12,484 nucleotides of DNA from Desulfovibrio sp. (GTDB lineage Bacteria > Desulfobacterota > Desulfovibrionia > Desulfovibrionales > Desulfovibrionaceae). The first letter of the stretch is position 1; each line of letters starts with the position of its first letter. Location of the stretch: contig DQED01000091.1 of assembly GCA_003525525.1 (NCBI GenBank), forward strand, positions 1 through 12,484. The letters run 5' to 3'. The notes under the pieces are model-generated. The model was not told where the DNA came from and searched no databases. It saw nothing but the letters and a program-made list of their open reading frames with translations. The position numbers were made by a program, and so were the translations under genes. This document shows, piece after piece, positions 11,342-12,484 of the stretch.

Positions 11342-12484
11342 ATGGCGCCACGTTGCAAACGACCGCCCTCCGAAACGCCGCGCGCCGCACCGCCGCTGCT
11401 CCCCTGGCAGCCCTGCCTGCCGGCCTATGCCGCAGGCATCCTGGCCGTGGCCTTCCCGTTGCCCGCGCTGTGCGGCCTGTTGCTGCTCGCGCTCTTCCCG
11501 AGGCCCGCCCCGGGCCGTCCGCGCCTGCGTGCGCTCTGTCTGGCCTTTGCCCTCGGCTACGCCGCCGGATTTCTCGCCATGCCGCCCGCGCCCACGAACG
11601 TCCCGGCCTGCGTTACGGCGCGCAAGCCCTGTGCCGTCGCCGGCAGGGTGGCTGCCGTGGAGGGCCGCCCCGGGGGACGGCTCGGCGTGGTTCTTGAGGA
11701 CGCGACGGTCACGGAGGGCGCGGCAGGGGGCGCGCCCCTGCCCGGGAAGCTGCTGCTGACCATCGACCGCCCGGCCTTTCGCCCGGTGCCTGGCGCGCGC
11801 CTTGGCGTCACGGCCCGCGTGCGCACGACCGACGGCTTCGACAATCCGGGCGGGCCGGATTTCGCCTTCAGCCGCCGCCTGGAGGGAATTTTCTGGCGCG
11901 CCTACGTCCGGGGCGACAGGGAGCCGGTCTCGCTCCTGGCGCAAAGCTGCGACGGCCCGGCGCGTTGGCGCGAGGCGCTGCGGGAAAAGACGGAGGCGCT
12001 CCTGGCGGCGCGGGAAGCGCCGGACGCCGCCGCGCGAGCGGGGCGGGCCATGGTCCTGGCGCTTGTCTTCGGCGACCGCGCGGGCCTTTCCGCCGCGGAC
12101 GTCGATCTCGTGCGGCGGGCGTCGCTCGCCCACACCCTGGCCCTGTCCGGCATGCACGTGGGATTCGTGGCCGCCATGGGCCTGAGCCTGACCGCGCTTG
12201 TGGTCCGGCTTTTTCCCGGCATCTGCCTGCGCCTGCCCAGGCCCCACCTGGCGCTCGTGCTGACCGGGCCGCTGGTTGCGGCCTACTGCTGGCTGGGCGG
12301 GGCCTCGCCGAGCCTCATGCGCGCGGCGCTCATGTTCGCCGCCTTCGGGCTCATGCTGGCGCTGCGTCGCGACAAGGCGCTGCTCGACGGCCTGTTCCTG
12401 GCCCTTGCCGCCATCCTTTGCTTCGCGCCCCTTGCCGCCTACGACCCCCGGCTCCAGCTTTCGGCCCTGGCCGTGGCCGGCATC
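11342..12484 (+). CDS. comEC: ComEC/Rec2-family DNA uptake channel protein, N-terminal part (window-truncated)
   Basis: Open frame from ATG 11342 to the window end without a stop, 381 residues visible. ComEC is the inner-membrane channel that brings single-stranded DNA into the cytoplasm in transformation; many non-transformable bacteria retain it. The first part (about residues 30-85) is hydrophobic with short loops (PWQPCLPAYAAGILAVAFPL), followed by a soluble periplasmic domain with the family's FDNPGGPDFAF motif and a Competence-domain start at RASLAHTLALSGMHVGF, whose His264 region matches the 'HLLAISGLH' signature. RAALMFAAFG follows. A GGGGA site is nine bases before the ATG. The cysteines (Cys5, Cys25) before the first membrane segment are not diagnostic. 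It is divergent from the cysteine-rich protein gene. The C-terminal part is outside the window. Confidence 0.9.
   Translation, partial: MAPRCKRPPSETPRAAPPLLPWQPCLPAYAAGILAVAFPLPALCGLLLLALFPRPAPGRPRLRALCLAFALGYAAGFLAMPPAPTNVPACVTARKPCAVAGRVAAVEGRPGGRLGVVLEDATVTEGAAGGAPLPGKLLLTIDRPAFRPVPGARLGVTARVRTTDGFDNPGGPDFAFSRRLEGIFWRAYVRGDREPVSLLAQSCDGPARWREALREKTEALLAAREAPDAAARAGRAMVLALVFGDRAGLSAADVDLVRRASLAHTLALSGMHVGFVAAMGLSLTALVVRLFPGICLRLPRPHLALVLTGPLVAAYCWLGGASPSLMRAALMFAAFGLMLALRRDKALLDGLFLALAAILCFAPLAAYDPRLQLSALAVAGI

Noticed and set aside
10727..12247. 506-codon minus-strand frame across the comEC region
   Set aside because: It is antisense to comEC and overlaps the cysteine-rich protein in a different frame; no motifs.
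1..12484. CRISPR array, insertion sequence, prophage or rRNA
   Set aside because: No regular spaced direct repeats, transposase or integrase, or rRNA-like sequence was seen. The only repeats are the palindromic elements listed.

Overview
The window is about 12.5 kb of very GC-rich, densely packed bacterial chromosome. Gene content, protein style (an MXXC-rich ferredoxin-type fragment, an SGGKDS/zinc-ribbon tRNA thiolase, a PhoU next to SerB, a lone receiver domain, M50 protease next to TrpS) and the intergenic hairpins suggest a sulfate-reducing deltaproteobacterium of the Desulfovibrionaceae (Desulfovibrio/Solidesulfovibrio type). That placement is an inference from protein feel and base composition, not a database match. 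No tRNA, rRNA, insertion sequence or CRISPR array was seen; this looks like ordinary core chromosome with some lineage-specific small genes.

Layout. 1-348 (+) is the C-terminal end of a 4Fe-4S protein. It converges with phoU (1191-517, -). phoU lies downstream of serB (2582-1362, -), separated by a serB-terminator-like hairpin, a good sigma70-like promoter and a Pho-box-like triple repeat. A 74-aa lysine-rich protein (2790-3014, +) diverges from serB. A 58-aa lipoprotein (3350-3174, -) diverges from a class V aminotransferase (3496-4632, +), whose terminator overlaps the end of a TtuA/TtcA-type tRNA thiolase (5560-4652, -). A 65-aa MoaD/ThiS-like protein (6005-5808, -) lies upstream of the thiolase, with 247 bp of hairpin-rich repeat sequence between them.

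From 6154 to 8354 (+) run a single-domain response regulator, an M50 site-2 protease and trpS. The 243-bp gap after trpS carries an AT-rich palindrome, a trpS terminator, and a structured stretch ending in another terminator-like hairpin: the best candidate here for an unannotated small RNA.

The last third is mostly on the minus strand: a cysteine-rich exported protein (11181-10834), a DJ-1/PfpI protein (10748-10161), a membrane-anchored 139-aa protein (9962-9543) and an EamA transporter (9521-8598). The last two look co-transcribed. The window ends inside comEC (11342 onward, +), which is truncated by the window edge.

Functional links that can be argued: SerB and the class V aminotransferase could both serve serine synthesis (two genes apart, not an operon); the MoaD/ThiS-like protein is a plausible sulfur donor for the TtuA-like enzyme, though its C-terminus is Arg-Gly and not Gly-Gly; and phoU appears to have its own phosphate-type control element although no pst genes are present. 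No clear defence, biosynthetic or mobile system is visible; the most interesting signals are the sulfur-carrier pair, the candidate sRNA, the phoU control region and a dispersed palindromic repeat present in two copies.
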